This document shows positions 34,168 to 41,795 of a stretch of DNA of 64,000 nucleotides, piece by piece. The DNA comes from Pseudoxanthomonas indica (GTDB taxonomy: Bacteria > Pseudomonadota > Gammaproteobacteria > Xanthomonadales > Xanthomonadaceae). The first letter of the stretch is position 1. Each line of letters opens with the position of its first letter. The stretch lies in the NCBI RefSeq assembly GCF_900167565.1, contig NZ_FUZV01000002.1:620001-684000 (forward strand), read 5' to 3'. Both the position numbers and the translations under genes were made by a program. The notes under the pieces are model-generated. The model searched no databases, was not told where the DNA came from, and saw nothing but the letters and a program-made list of their open reading frames with translations.

Positions 34168-37032
34168 CTAGCGCGCAAGCACGCTCTTGGCGGATTTCTG
34201 GATCGTGCCGTCGGGGCGGGTACCCTCGATGGACCAGGTGAAGCGACGCGCATCATCGGGCAGGGGCACGCTGAATTCCCACGGGAATCCCTTGTCCACC
34301 AGCACGCCGGAATCCTTGCCGGTCGACCAGCGCAGCGCCACCTGGGTGTAGTCGCGCTTGCCGTTTTCCAGGAACACGAAGGCGCTGCGCATCGAGGGGC
34401 CGTAGTCCAGCACCATGCCGCGGGCGGCAGGGTCGGTGATGCGGGTCATCGGCGTGCGCCAGGCGTCTTTCGCCGACGCGGACATCACCGTGGCCTGCAG
34501 GCCGGGACGGATGCCGGCGCCTTCCACCGTGAACGCCACCAGCCCACGCGCGGGTACCTGCAGCGTGGCGACACCCTCGTTGAAGGTCGGCGCCGACGAC
34601 AGGCCATGCAGGTCCGTCGCGCGCACCTTGCCATTCGCCAACCCCGGCACGCGCGCCACATCGATGCGTACCTCACTGCTGACGGGCGCGTCGGATTCAT
34701 TCATCAGCGCCACGTACAGGCGGCTGCCGTCGCCACTGCGCGCGCTCACGTAGTTGAGCTCCACGTTGTCGGCCTGGATCAGCTGCGCCGGCATCCACAG
34801 CACGGCATCGTCGTGGGCGAAGAAGCGACCGCTGCGCCCGCCGTACGCGCGATTCTGCAGATACGCATAGCCTTCGATGAATTCCGACGGAAAGGTGATC
34901 GCCCCGTCCGAGCGCGCCCAGGCATCGGTGACCAGGTAATCGAGCAGCATCGATGCCATCGGCCAGACATGGTTGAAGTGGAACGAGTTGACGCTGAGCG
35001 ACTTGGGATCGTGCAGGGGATAGTCGGGCTTTTCGTAAATCGTCGTGCGCGCGGTGTTGATGTGGTAACCGGGGAAATTGGTATAGCGGCCAATCACCGC
35101 CGAGCGCGCGACATCGTGGAGGAAATCATCCTGGGTGGCATGGGCGATGCGCAGCAGCCACGGCGCCCAGTTGGCCATGAAGATCGCCCGGTGGCCACTG
35201 GCGGTGCCGGAGGATTCCGGCGTCAGCCCGATTTCCGACAAGCGCCATGCAGGCGCATCTTCGGGCGCGGCCGGCATCGGCGGATGGCCCTTGCCAGCCA
35301 GGTAACCGTAGTGCGGTGCCATGCCGTCCGGATTGACCCGCACGTTGCCGGCGGGAATGGCCGGTGCAAACCAGACGTATTGGGTGAACTCGCGCGCGGC
35401 GCGGTGGGCGGCCTGCAGGTAGCGCGAATCGCCGGTGGCCTCGTGCAGTTCCAGCAGCGACGGGAAGTCCGGCACGAACTGGGTCCAGAAGAACGGCTCC
35501 TCGCCATGCACGCCGGCGAACTCGCGCGCGGGTTGCGCGATGCGTGCGGCGAGATAGGCATCCGCGCCGCGCACCGCAGCGTCCAGGTAGCGCTGCTCAC
35601 CGCTGGCCCGGTACAGCGCCAGGCTGTTCTGCCAGGTGTCGCCGCGCTCGTGCACGTCGAGGTTGCGGGTGCGGCTGCCGGCGTATTCCTGCTTCGCCAG
35701 CGCCAGGAAGGCCGGCGAAGCGCCGTTGAAGATGCGATGCAGGGCAGCCAGTTCCGACACCGGCGCCGCCGGTCCTTCCAAGGTGTAGGACGGATGCTGG
35801 ATCTTCTGCGTCTCGTCGATGGTGAACAGGTACTTCTCGCGGGAGACCATGTATTCGATGTAGGGCGCGACCCGATGACGCCAGATCGCGGCATCGTCGG
35901 TCACCAGCGCCAGGTCGAGCGGGTTCAGCGAGGACACGTTCTTGACCGTGCCGGGCGCATCGGTTTCGTAACTGGAGCCCTTGTCGTCCTCGCGGAACTG
36001 CGACCAGTGGCTCATGCCGTAGTCGACAATCCGTTCCAGCGTGCGGTTGAGCGAAGACAGCGCATTGCGACGATAGTCGTGGAAGCCGTACAGCGTGCGC
36101 GCGGCATGTTCATAGCCGACGGTCAGCGAACCGCGATGGACATACGGCCGCAGCGAAAAGGCGAAGCGCTCGCCGGCCTTCAACCGTGATCCGGCGCCAC
36201 CCAGCACCGGCGCGAACACCATCGGTTGCGCCTGGCCCGTCGGGTTGCGCAGAGCGATGCCGAAGCGGGAGTTGGTGAACACCGGCAGCGGTTCGAACGG
36301 AAACTCGCCGGCATCGACGACTACGCCTTCCACCTGGCCGTTGTGCTCGACCAGGGTCGAAGGCAGCGTGGCCTGGAACGCCAGGGTCAGGTAGCTGCGA
36401 TCCGGAAAGCGCTTCTCGGTCCACACCAGTGGTTGGAAGATCGCCTGGGTCTGCTCCGGCGCATGCGCCGGAGCGCCCATGTAAGCCACCGAGTAGTAGC
36501 CCGCGCGCTTGGCGTCGAGCGTGTAGCGCAGGGTGGGGGGGCCGTCCTTGCCGGGCAGCAGTTCGGCGGACAGGGTAAAGCCCGGGCGTTTCGGGAACCG
36601 CCAGCGATACCCACCCGAGGCCAGGCGCTGTGCGTGATCGGCCTTGACGCAGTCGCGCGGTGCGGCGGCAAAGGCGTCGGCCGTGCGGCCGCTGGCGTCG
36701 CCCTGCAGGATCGCGGAATCGAAGCCATCGCCGACTTCGCTGGCATCGCGACGCGTCTGCGCCACCTCGGCATCGGCCGCCACCGCCGCCGGCCAGGTGA
36801 CCACGTTGTAGCGCGTGCGCAGGCTGTCGGCGGGCAACAGTTTCGGTGCGGGTTCGTCTGCGCGGTACAACACGCAGAACGCGATGTCGAAGCGGGCACG
36901 CGCGCCGTCGGGTGCGGTGAGGGTGACCGCGCCGTCATCCACGTCCAGCAGATGGGCCGGTGGAGCCGCGCCAGCGGCCAAAGGAGTGGCAAGCGCCAGC
37001 GCGAACGCCAGCGTCCGGATTGCTACGTGCAT
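34168..37032 (-). CDS. Large secreted protein, probable helical-toroid carbohydrate-active enzyme
   Basis: A 954-residue exported protein (signal IRTLAFALALATPLAAGA). The first third looks beta-rich (LLDVDDGAVTLTAPDGARA, SLTVGYEHAARTLYG). From about 315 to 760 it is mostly helical with conserved-looking aromatic/charged stretches (YRRNALSSLNRTLERIVDYG, SHWSQFREDDKGSSYETDA, SVNSFHFNHVWPMASMLLDY). The last 200 residues return to strands. This beta / alpha-toroid / beta layout is seen in many glycoside hydrolases and polysaccharide lyases. I do not recognise the family, and no catalytic pair can be named. It follows the GntR, dehydratase and aldolase genes as the last cistron and has a GGAGGA ribosome site, so it is coregulated with acidic-sugar catabolism. 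Confidence 0.65.
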   Translation of the reverse strand: MHVAIRTLAFALALATPLAAGAAPPAHLLDVDDGAVTLTAPDGARARFDIAFCVLYRADEPAPKLLPADSLRTRYNVVTWPAAVAADAEVAQTRRDASEVGDGFDSAILQGDASGRTADAFAAAPRDCVKADHAQRLASGGYRWRFPKRPGFTLSAELLPGKDGPPTLRYTLDAKRAGYYSVAYMGAPAHAPEQTQAIFQPLVWTEKRFPDRSYLTLAFQATLPSTLVEHNGQVEGVVVDAGEFPFEPLPVFTNSRFGIALRNPTGQAQPMVFAPVLGGAGSRLKAGERFAFSLRPYVHRGSLTVGYEHAARTLYGFHDYRRNALSSLNRTLERIVDYGMSHWSQFREDDKGSSYETDAPGTVKNVSSLNPLDLALVTDDAAIWRHRVAPYIEYMVSREKYLFTIDETQKIQHPSYTLEGPAAPVSELAALHRIFNGASPAFLALAKQEYAGSRTRNLDVHERGDTWQNSLALYRASGEQRYLDAAVRGADAYLAARIAQPAREFAGVHGEEPFFWTQFVPDFPSLLELHEATGDSRYLQAAHRAAREFTQYVWFAPAIPAGNVRVNPDGMAPHYGYLAGKGHPPMPAAPEDAPAWRLSEIGLTPESSGTASGHRAIFMANWAPWLLRIAHATQDDFLHDVARSAVIGRYTNFPGYHINTARTTIYEKPDYPLHDPKSLSVNSFHFNHVWPMASMLLDYLVTDAWARSDGAITFPSEFIEGYAYLQNRAYGGRSGRFFAHDDAVLWMPAQLIQADNVELNYVSARSGDGSRLYVALMNESDAPVSSEVRIDVARVPGLANGKVRATDLHGLSSAPTFNEGVATLQVPARGLVAFTVEGAGIRPGLQATVMSASAKDAWRTPMTRITDPAARGMVLDYGPSMRSAFVFLENGKRDYTQVALRWSTGKDSGVLVDKGFPWEFSVPLPDDARRFTWSIEGTRPDGTIQKSAKSVLAR

Positions 37033-37078
37033 CGATGTCCTCCGTCATTGCAGGCGGCGGCCCGATGCCGCCGTGGGA

Positions 37079-37999
37079 TCAGGCCCAGCCAAGCTCCGCC
37101 AGCGGCAGCTCGGCGCGCAGCTCGGCGATTTCGCGCAAGCCGGCTGCATCCAGGCTGCGGGTGGGATGACGCACGCGCGCGCAGTCGATCACGCCGGCGG
37201 CCACCAGGTTGTGCTTCATCACCGACACGCCCAGGCCCGGTTGCAGTTCGTAACGGATCAAGGGCAGGTAGCGGGCAAACTCGCGCCGCGCGCCGGCACG
37301 GTCACCGGCTTCCCACAGATTCCACATGCTGACGAAGGCGGCCGTCAGATCGCTGCCCGGCATGGTGCCCACCGCGCCGCGATCCAGTTCCTCGATCAGG
37401 AACTGACCATTGAGACCGCCGAACAGCACGGGAGGTGCATCGTTGCCATCGAGGATCGCGCTGATCTTGGGCGCGGTCGGCGGTGCTTCCACCTTGACGT
37501 AGCGCACCTGCTCCAGTTCGCGCGCCATGCGTGCGATCAGCGGAGCACCAATGGTCACGCCGCTCATCAACGGGGCGTCCTGGACCATCACCGGAATGCT
37601 CACGGCGTCGCTGATGGCGCGGAAATAATGGAACACGCCGTCGGCGTCCGGCTTCATGAAATGCGGCGGCAGCACCATCAGGCCATCCGCCCCGCCAGCT
37701 TCGGCTTCGCGACTGAGCGCCACGGCGAGGTCGGTGCCGGTATGGCCGGAGCTCACGATCACCGGCACGCGGCCGTCGACCTCGCGCACGATCATCTCCA
37801 GGATCCTGCGGCGCTCTTCGCCCGACAGGGTGTAGCCCTCGCTGGCGTTGCCGAACAGTCCCAGTCCGTGCGCGCCTGCATCGAGCAGGAAACGCACCAG
37901 CCGGCGCTGGCTGTCGATATCGATGCTGCCGTCGTCCTTGAAGGTGGTATTGACGATCGGATAGACGCCGCGGAAGGGCGTGACAGAAGTATTGGGCAT
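37079..37999 (-). CDS. DapA-superfamily aldolase/dehydratase (N-acetylneuraminate lyase type)
   Basis: A 306-residue class I aldolase barrel. The Schiff-base lysine is Lys169 in RYVKVEAPP, and the carboxylate-binding loop is GNASEGYTL. The Tyr that completes the proton relay in DapA (normally in a Y-N-x-P motif) is replaced: the corresponding stretch reads VMVQDAPLMSG. This excludes true dihydrodipicolinate synthase and points to a 2-keto-acid aldolase or a 2-keto-3-deoxy/5-keto-4-deoxy sugar-acid dehydratase subfamily. The ATG at 37999 follows GAGGAG, 16 bp after the dehydratase gene. It is probably a branch enzyme of the sugar-acid pathway. Confidence 0.82.
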   Translation of the reverse strand: MPNTSVTPFRGVYPIVNTTFKDDGSIDIDSQRRLVRFLLDAGAHGLGLFGNASEGYTLSGEERRRILEMIVREVDGRVPVIVSSGHTGTDLAVALSREAEAGGADGLMVLPPHFMKPDADGVFHYFRAISDAVSIPVMVQDAPLMSGVTIGAPLIARMARELEQVRYVKVEAPPTAPKISAILDGNDAPPVLFGGLNGQFLIEELDRGAVGTMPGSDLTAAFVSMWNLWEAGDRAGARREFARYLPLIRYELQPGLGVSVMKHNLVAAGVIDCARVRHPTRSLDAAGLREIAELRAELPLAELGWA

Positions 38000-38015
38000 A
38001 TCGACGCTCCTCGCG

Positions 38016-39197
38016 TCAGAGGACAAAGGGGGCGATCGCGGCTTCGTCGATCTCGACGCCAAGGCCGGGTGCATCCGGCGGCGACAAGTAGGCGGCGCCC
38101 GTGGGCAGCGGCGTGCGCAGGAAACGGTTGGCGATGATCTGCACGCGTGGATTGCATTCCAGGCGCAGGAAATTCGGCGTGGCTGCCGCCAGGTGCAGCG
38201 CGGCGGCCAGCTGCGGACCCAGGCCGATGCTGACATGCGGCGCGATCGGCACGTGGAAGCTCTGCGCCAGCGCCGCCAGTTTGCGGCTTTCGGTCAGGCC
38301 GGAACGGCCCAGGTCCGGCTGCAGCACGGCGGCGGCCTGTTGTTCGAGGAACGGCAGCATCTCGTAGCGGGTGCGATAGCTCTCGCCGATCGCCAGCGGG
38401 ATGCGCGTGCGTCGTGCAAGCTCGGCATGGCCGGCGACGTCTTCGGGCATCAGCGGTGCTTCCAGCCAGCCGGCGTTGCGCGCTTCCAACTCGGCGGCAA
38501 AGCGTGCGGCGTTGCTGCGGTCAAGGCGCCACAACGCATCGACGTAAAGTTCAACGCGATCGCCAAATGCGGCCCGCAGCGCATCGAGTTCGGCGAGGCA
38601 GGCCGCGGGATCTTCGGCCATGAACAGCTTGAATGCCGTGACGCCTTCGGCCACCAGGCGCTGTGCTTCTTCCACCCTTTGCGCGACATTGGCGCCCGCC
38701 AATCCGGAGACATAGCAGGGCAGTTCGGTCCGGCATGGCCCACCGAGCAGACGATAGACCGGTTGAGCAAACGCCTTGCCGCACAGATCCCAGATCGCCA
38801 GGTCGATGCCGGCCATCGCGTCCACCAGGAAGCTGCCGGTATGGCCGCGCACGCGCATGGCGGCATAGAGGCGATCCCAGATGGCTTCCGGCGCCAACGC
38901 GTCTTCGCCCACCAGTAAAGGTGCGAACAGTGTGCGCACGATTTCGCAGGTGACTTCCGGCGCCACCGGCGCCTGTGCCTCACCCCAACCGATCAAACCG
39001 GCGTCGGTATGCACCGAGATCAACACGGTTTCCAGGTGATCGGCCGCATACAGGGTGCGGTAGTGGGTGGCCCAGCGGTAGCGTTGTGCAGCGTCGCCCG
39101 TGAGCGCGGCAGGGGTGCCGGCGGTGCCCATCGACTCACTGACGTCGCGGGGAATCCTGACCGCACGCGCGGTCACACGAGTAATCCGCTGGGTCAT
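38016..39197 (-). CDS. Enolase-superfamily sugar-acid dehydratase (mandelate racemase group)
   Basis: A 393-residue member of the mandelate racemase/muconate lactonizing group. Metal ligands are Asp220 (ELYVDALW), Glu246 (WLEAPLM) and Glu272 (AIGESYRT), and the His-Asp dyad is QPDLGRSG (Asp295) with APHVSIGLG (His321). The second-strand motif reads FKLF at Lys190, lacking the second Lys of K-x-K. It is also unlike D-galactonate dehydratase, which has Asp-x-His at the first metal ligand. The expected reaction is syn or anti dehydration of an aldonate or uronate to a 2-keto-3-deoxy acid. The gene lies 1 bp after the GntR stop, so both form one operon with the aldolase. Confidence 0.87.
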   Translation of the reverse strand: MTQRITRVTARAVRIPRDVSESMGTAGTPAALTGDAAQRYRWATHYRTLYAADHLETVLISVHTDAGLIGWGEAQAPVAPEVTCEIVRTLFAPLLVGEDALAPEAIWDRLYAAMRVRGHTGSFLVDAMAGIDLAIWDLCGKAFAQPVYRLLGGPCRTELPCYVSGLAGANVAQRVEEAQRLVAEGVTAFKLFMAEDPAACLAELDALRAAFGDRVELYVDALWRLDRSNAARFAAELEARNAGWLEAPLMPEDVAGHAELARRTRIPLAIGESYRTRYEMLPFLEQQAAAVLQPDLGRSGLTESRKLAALAQSFHVPIAPHVSIGLGPQLAAALHLAAATPNFLRLECNPRVQIIANRFLRTPLPTGAAYLSPPDAPGLGVEIDEAAIAPFVL

Positions 39198-39198
39198 C

Positions 39199-39888
39199 TC
39201 AGTTCCGGTCCGCGGACTGCGCCAGGGTCACGTCCTCGACCAGATCCTTGCCGGCGCGGCGGATGTGGTCACCCAGTACCTGCACCAGGCGTGGCGTGTC
39301 ACCGGCCTGGATGGCTTCAAGCAAGGCGCTGTGTTCGTGCAGCTCGGCCTCCATGCGGGTGGCGTCCGGACGCTGGCGCGAATGGATGCGTGCGATGGTC
39401 AAGTGCGCATTGAGGCTGCGATACATCTCCACCAGGCGCTGGTTGCCCGAGGATTCGACAAACAGCATGTGCAGGGCGACGTTGGCGCGCTCATGTTCGG
39501 CGCGTTCGGTCTCGTTGGTCACCGGTGCTTCGAGCTGCCGGGTGAGCGCGGTGAACATGCGCAGCAGCGCCGGGGTCATGTGCGCCATGGTCAGTTCGGC
39601 CGCCAGACATTCCAGACCACGACGGACCTCGAAGATCTCTTCGACCATCTTGGGCGTGATGTCGGTGACGAACGTGCCGCTGCGGGGGCGGATGTCGATC
39701 AGGCCCTCGGCGGCGAGCCGGTTGATGGCGTCCTTGACCGGCGTCGGGCTGACGCCGAGCTGGTCGGCCAGGGATTTGACGTCCAGGCGCTGGCCGGGGC
39801 GGAAGGTCGAGCCCAGGATGCTGGCGCGGAGCATGTCCGCCACTGAATCACTGGCTCGGGCGCGGGTAAGGCGAGGCAAGGTGTCCAT
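39199..39888 (-). CDS. GntR family regulator, FadR/FCD subfamily
   Basis: A 229-residue repressor-type protein. The winged helix (residues 1-75) contains ASILGSTFRPGQRLDVKSLA, LGVSPTPVKDAINRLAAEGL and RSGTFVTDI. The FCD effector domain has VRRGLECLAAELTMAHM and metal-binding-type His residues (LHMLFVESS, EHSALLEAI, LGDHIRRAG). FCD regulators usually sense sugar acids or other organic acids, fitting the genes it lies with. It is the first gene of the minus operon and faces the epimerase-aldolase-kinase operon across a 165-bp region holding a consensus promoter, the 22-bp element and an inverted repeat, so it most likely represses both directions until the acid accumulates. Confidence 0.92.
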   Translation of the reverse strand: MDTLPRLTRARASDSVADMLRASILGSTFRPGQRLDVKSLADQLGVSPTPVKDAINRLAAEGLIDIRPRSGTFVTDITPKMVEEIFEVRRGLECLAAELTMAHMTPALLRMFTALTRQLEAPVTNETERAEHERANVALHMLFVESSGNQRLVEMYRSLNAHLTIARIHSRQRPDATRMEAELHEHSALLEAIQAGDTPRLVQVLGDHIRRAGKDLVEDVTLAQSADRN

Positions 39889-39899
39889 GGCGAAAATCC

Positions 39900-39955
39900 T
39901 GACAGAGTCCGACTGAATTGTAAAATGCTAAATCTGAAATTTTCTACTTTACAAG
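39900..39955 (+). promoter_or_regulatory. Promoter and operator between gntR and the catabolic operon
   Basis: TTGACA (39900-39905) and TAAAAT (39922-39927) are 16 bp apart and point to the epimerase-aldolase-kinase operon. The shared 22-bp element (39921-39942) covers the -10 and the expected start site. TTGTAAA (39919-39925) and TTTACAA (39949-39955) form an inverted repeat around it; extended to 9 bp, 8 of 9 positions match. A repressor bound here would block the promoter. The leader to the ATG is about 120 nt with no gene in it. Confidence 0.65.
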
Positions 39956-40053
39956 TTTGAGGGGCGCCGATAGGGTGGCCGTCCTCCCCAAAAAGGACGT
40001 CATGTGAACCTTTCGCCCTGTTCTTCCCCGGCAGCCATTGGCGGGCAGTGCCG

Positions 40054-41160
40054 ATGAGTCCGCTGGTTTTCCAGCAGGAACGCAACTCCGGTTGCCGCTT
40101 GCGCCAGTTCGTCTACCGCGGCCATCGCTGCGTCTCCCTCGAAAACGCGACTGTGCGCGTGGTGATCGCCGCCGACAAGGGCGCGGACATCATCGAGTTC
40201 CTTTACAAGCCCAAGGACGTGGAATGCCTGTGGCATTCCCGGCACGGGCTGCGCGATGACGCCCACCTGCGCCTGAGCAGCCCGCTGCAAGGGGGGCATT
40301 TCCGCGAGTACTTCCCGGGTGGCTGGTACGAAATGCTGCCCAATGGACCGCAGCCCTGCGAGCACCGTGGCGCCGCCTTCGGCCATCACGGCGAGGCCAC
40401 CCTGTTGCCCTGGGACTACCGGATCGTGCGCGATGACGCCGACGGCGTCGGCGTCGTCTTCAGCGTCCGCCTCGGCCGGATTCCGCTGCGGCTGGAACGG
40501 GCCATGTTCCTGGAAGGCGAGGGCGGCACCGTCCGCCTTGAAGAGCAGGTCACCAACGAGTCCGGGCAGACCGTGGAATTCCTGTGGGGCCACCATCCCA
40601 CCTTCGGCGCGCCACTGGTGGAACCAGGCGCGCGGATCTTCCTGCCGTCCGGCACCACCGCATCAACCAGTGACAGCGTGCCCGACGGATCGCGCGTGGC
40701 CGCACAGGCGCGCGGCACGTGGCCGCACCTGACGGCACAGGCAGGCGCGGGCGACGTGGATCTTTCCACGATTCCTCATGCGGACGCCGGCAGCCATGAA
40801 TTCGTGCGCCTGGATGATCTGATCGAGGGCTGGTTCGCCATCGTCAATCCGCAGCGCGAGGTCGGCTTCGCCCTGCGCTGGGACGTGGCGACCTTTCCCA
40901 TGGTCGGCTTGTGGCAGATCTGGGGCGGTGGCCAGGACTATCCGTGGTACGGCATGCCGCATCTGCTGGCGTTGGAGCCGGCGTCCGATTTGCCGTCGTT
41001 GGCCGAGTCGGTGCGCCGTGGCACCGCCATCACGCTGGCAGGCGGGCAGAGCCGCCGCACTGTGCTGGAGGCCACGGCTTTCAGCAGTCGCTCGACGGTC
41101 ACGCATGTGGGCGCAGGTGGAGCGATCACCGATGACGCTGCTGCAGGAGAATACGCATGA
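40054..41160 (+). CDS. Aldose 1-epimerase-like (galactose mutarotase fold) protein
   Basis: A 368-residue protein of the galactose mutarotase-like fold. Supporting segments: RCVSLENATVRVVIAADKGA, GGWYEMLPNGP, the His-containing FGHHGEATLLPW, EEQVTNESGQTVEFLWGHHP and the Glu-region LLALEPASDLPSLAE. Conserved Arg/His/Glu positions are plausible but the family is more distant than GalM, closer to DUF4432-type epimerases. It interconverts sugar anomers or acts on a keto-sugar. The ATG at 40054 is chosen; a GTG two codons earlier is also possible. It is the first gene of an operon in which the next ATG overlaps its stop. Confidence 0.78.
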   Translation: MSPLVFQQERNSGCRLRQFVYRGHRCVSLENATVRVVIAADKGADIIEFLYKPKDVECLWHSRHGLRDDAHLRLSSPLQGGHFREYFPGGWYEMLPNGPQPCEHRGAAFGHHGEATLLPWDYRIVRDDADGVGVVFSVRLGRIPLRLERAMFLEGEGGTVRLEEQVTNESGQTVEFLWGHHPTFGAPLVEPGARIFLPSGTTASTSDSVPDGSRVAAQARGTWPHLTAQAGAGDVDLSTIPHADAGSHEFVRLDDLIEGWFAIVNPQREVGFALRWDVATFPMVGLWQIWGGGQDYPWYGMPHLLALEPASDLPSLAESVRRGTAITLAGGQSRRTVLEATAFSSRSTVTHVGAGGAITDDAAAGEYA

Positions 41161-41795
41161 AGGCTAATCCCGATGCAACTCTCGAATTGATCGGCGCCGG
41201 CCGCGTGGTGGCGATCCTGCGCGGTGACTTCGGCCCGCACGATGACGCCATCGCCGATGCGTTGCTGGCGGGCGGCGTCACGTCGCTGGAATTGACCGTC
41301 GATTCACCGGACGCACTGGCGCGCATTGCGCGCCTGGCCGACAGGCTGTCCGGTCGCATGGCGATTGGCGCGGGCACCGTGCTGACACCTGCGCAGGTGC
41401 AGGCTGCGGCGAGTGCCGGAGCGAGCTTCATCGTGTCGCCCAATCGTGATCGCGCGGTGATTCAAGCCACCGTGGCCGCCCACATGGTGGCGCTGCCGGG
41501 TTGCCAGACACCCTCGGAAATCGTCGAAGCCGTGGCGGCCGGTGCGCAGGCAGTCAAGCTGTTTCCCGCCGAGGTGCTTGGGCCGGCCTTTGTGCGTGCC
41601 GTGCGCGGCCCGCTGCCGCATCTGCGCCTGGTCCCGACCGGCGGCGTGACGCCTGCCATTGCAGCCCAGTATCGCGCCGCTGGCGCATGGGCCGTGGGCG
41701 TGGGATCGGAACTGGTGGGAAGGGGATCCACCGACCGGGTGGATGCCGACGGCATCGGTCAACGGGCAGTCGCCTTTGTGGAGGCAATGGCATGA
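41157..41795 (+). CDS. KDPG/KDPGal-type aldolase
   Basis: A 212-residue class I aldolase that splits 2-keto-3-deoxy-6-phospho-gluconate or -galactonate to pyruvate and glyceraldehyde-3-phosphate. The Schiff-base lysine is Lys134 in QAVKLFPAE, the general base Glu45 lies in TSLELTVDS, and Arg is in [16 protein letters not shown] binds phosphate. The start ATG overlaps the epimerase stop and the kinase ATG overlaps its stop (ATGA both sides). Pairing with a 2-keto-3-deoxygalactonokinase points to the KDPGal (DgoA-like) version, but sequence alone does not separate it from Eda. Confidence 0.9.
   Translation: MKANPDATLELIGAGRVVAILRGDFGPHDDAIADALLAGGVTSLELTVDSPDALARIARLADRLSGRMAIGAGTVLTPAQVQAAASAGASFIVSPNRDRAVIQATVAAHMVALPGCQTPSEIVEAVAAGAQAVKLFPAEVLGPAFVRAVRGPLPHLRLVPTGGVTPAIAAQYRAAGAWAVGVGSELVGRGSTDRVDADGIGQRAVAFVEAMA

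Noticed and set aside
34102..36189. 695-codon open frame on the plus strand
   Set aside because: Begins inside the terminator stem and runs antisense to the 954-residue secreted protein, which has a signal peptide and a good ribosome site.
37079..37999. Call as dapA (dihydrodipicolinate synthase)
   Set aside because: The conserved Tyr motif is missing and the context is sugar-acid catabolism.
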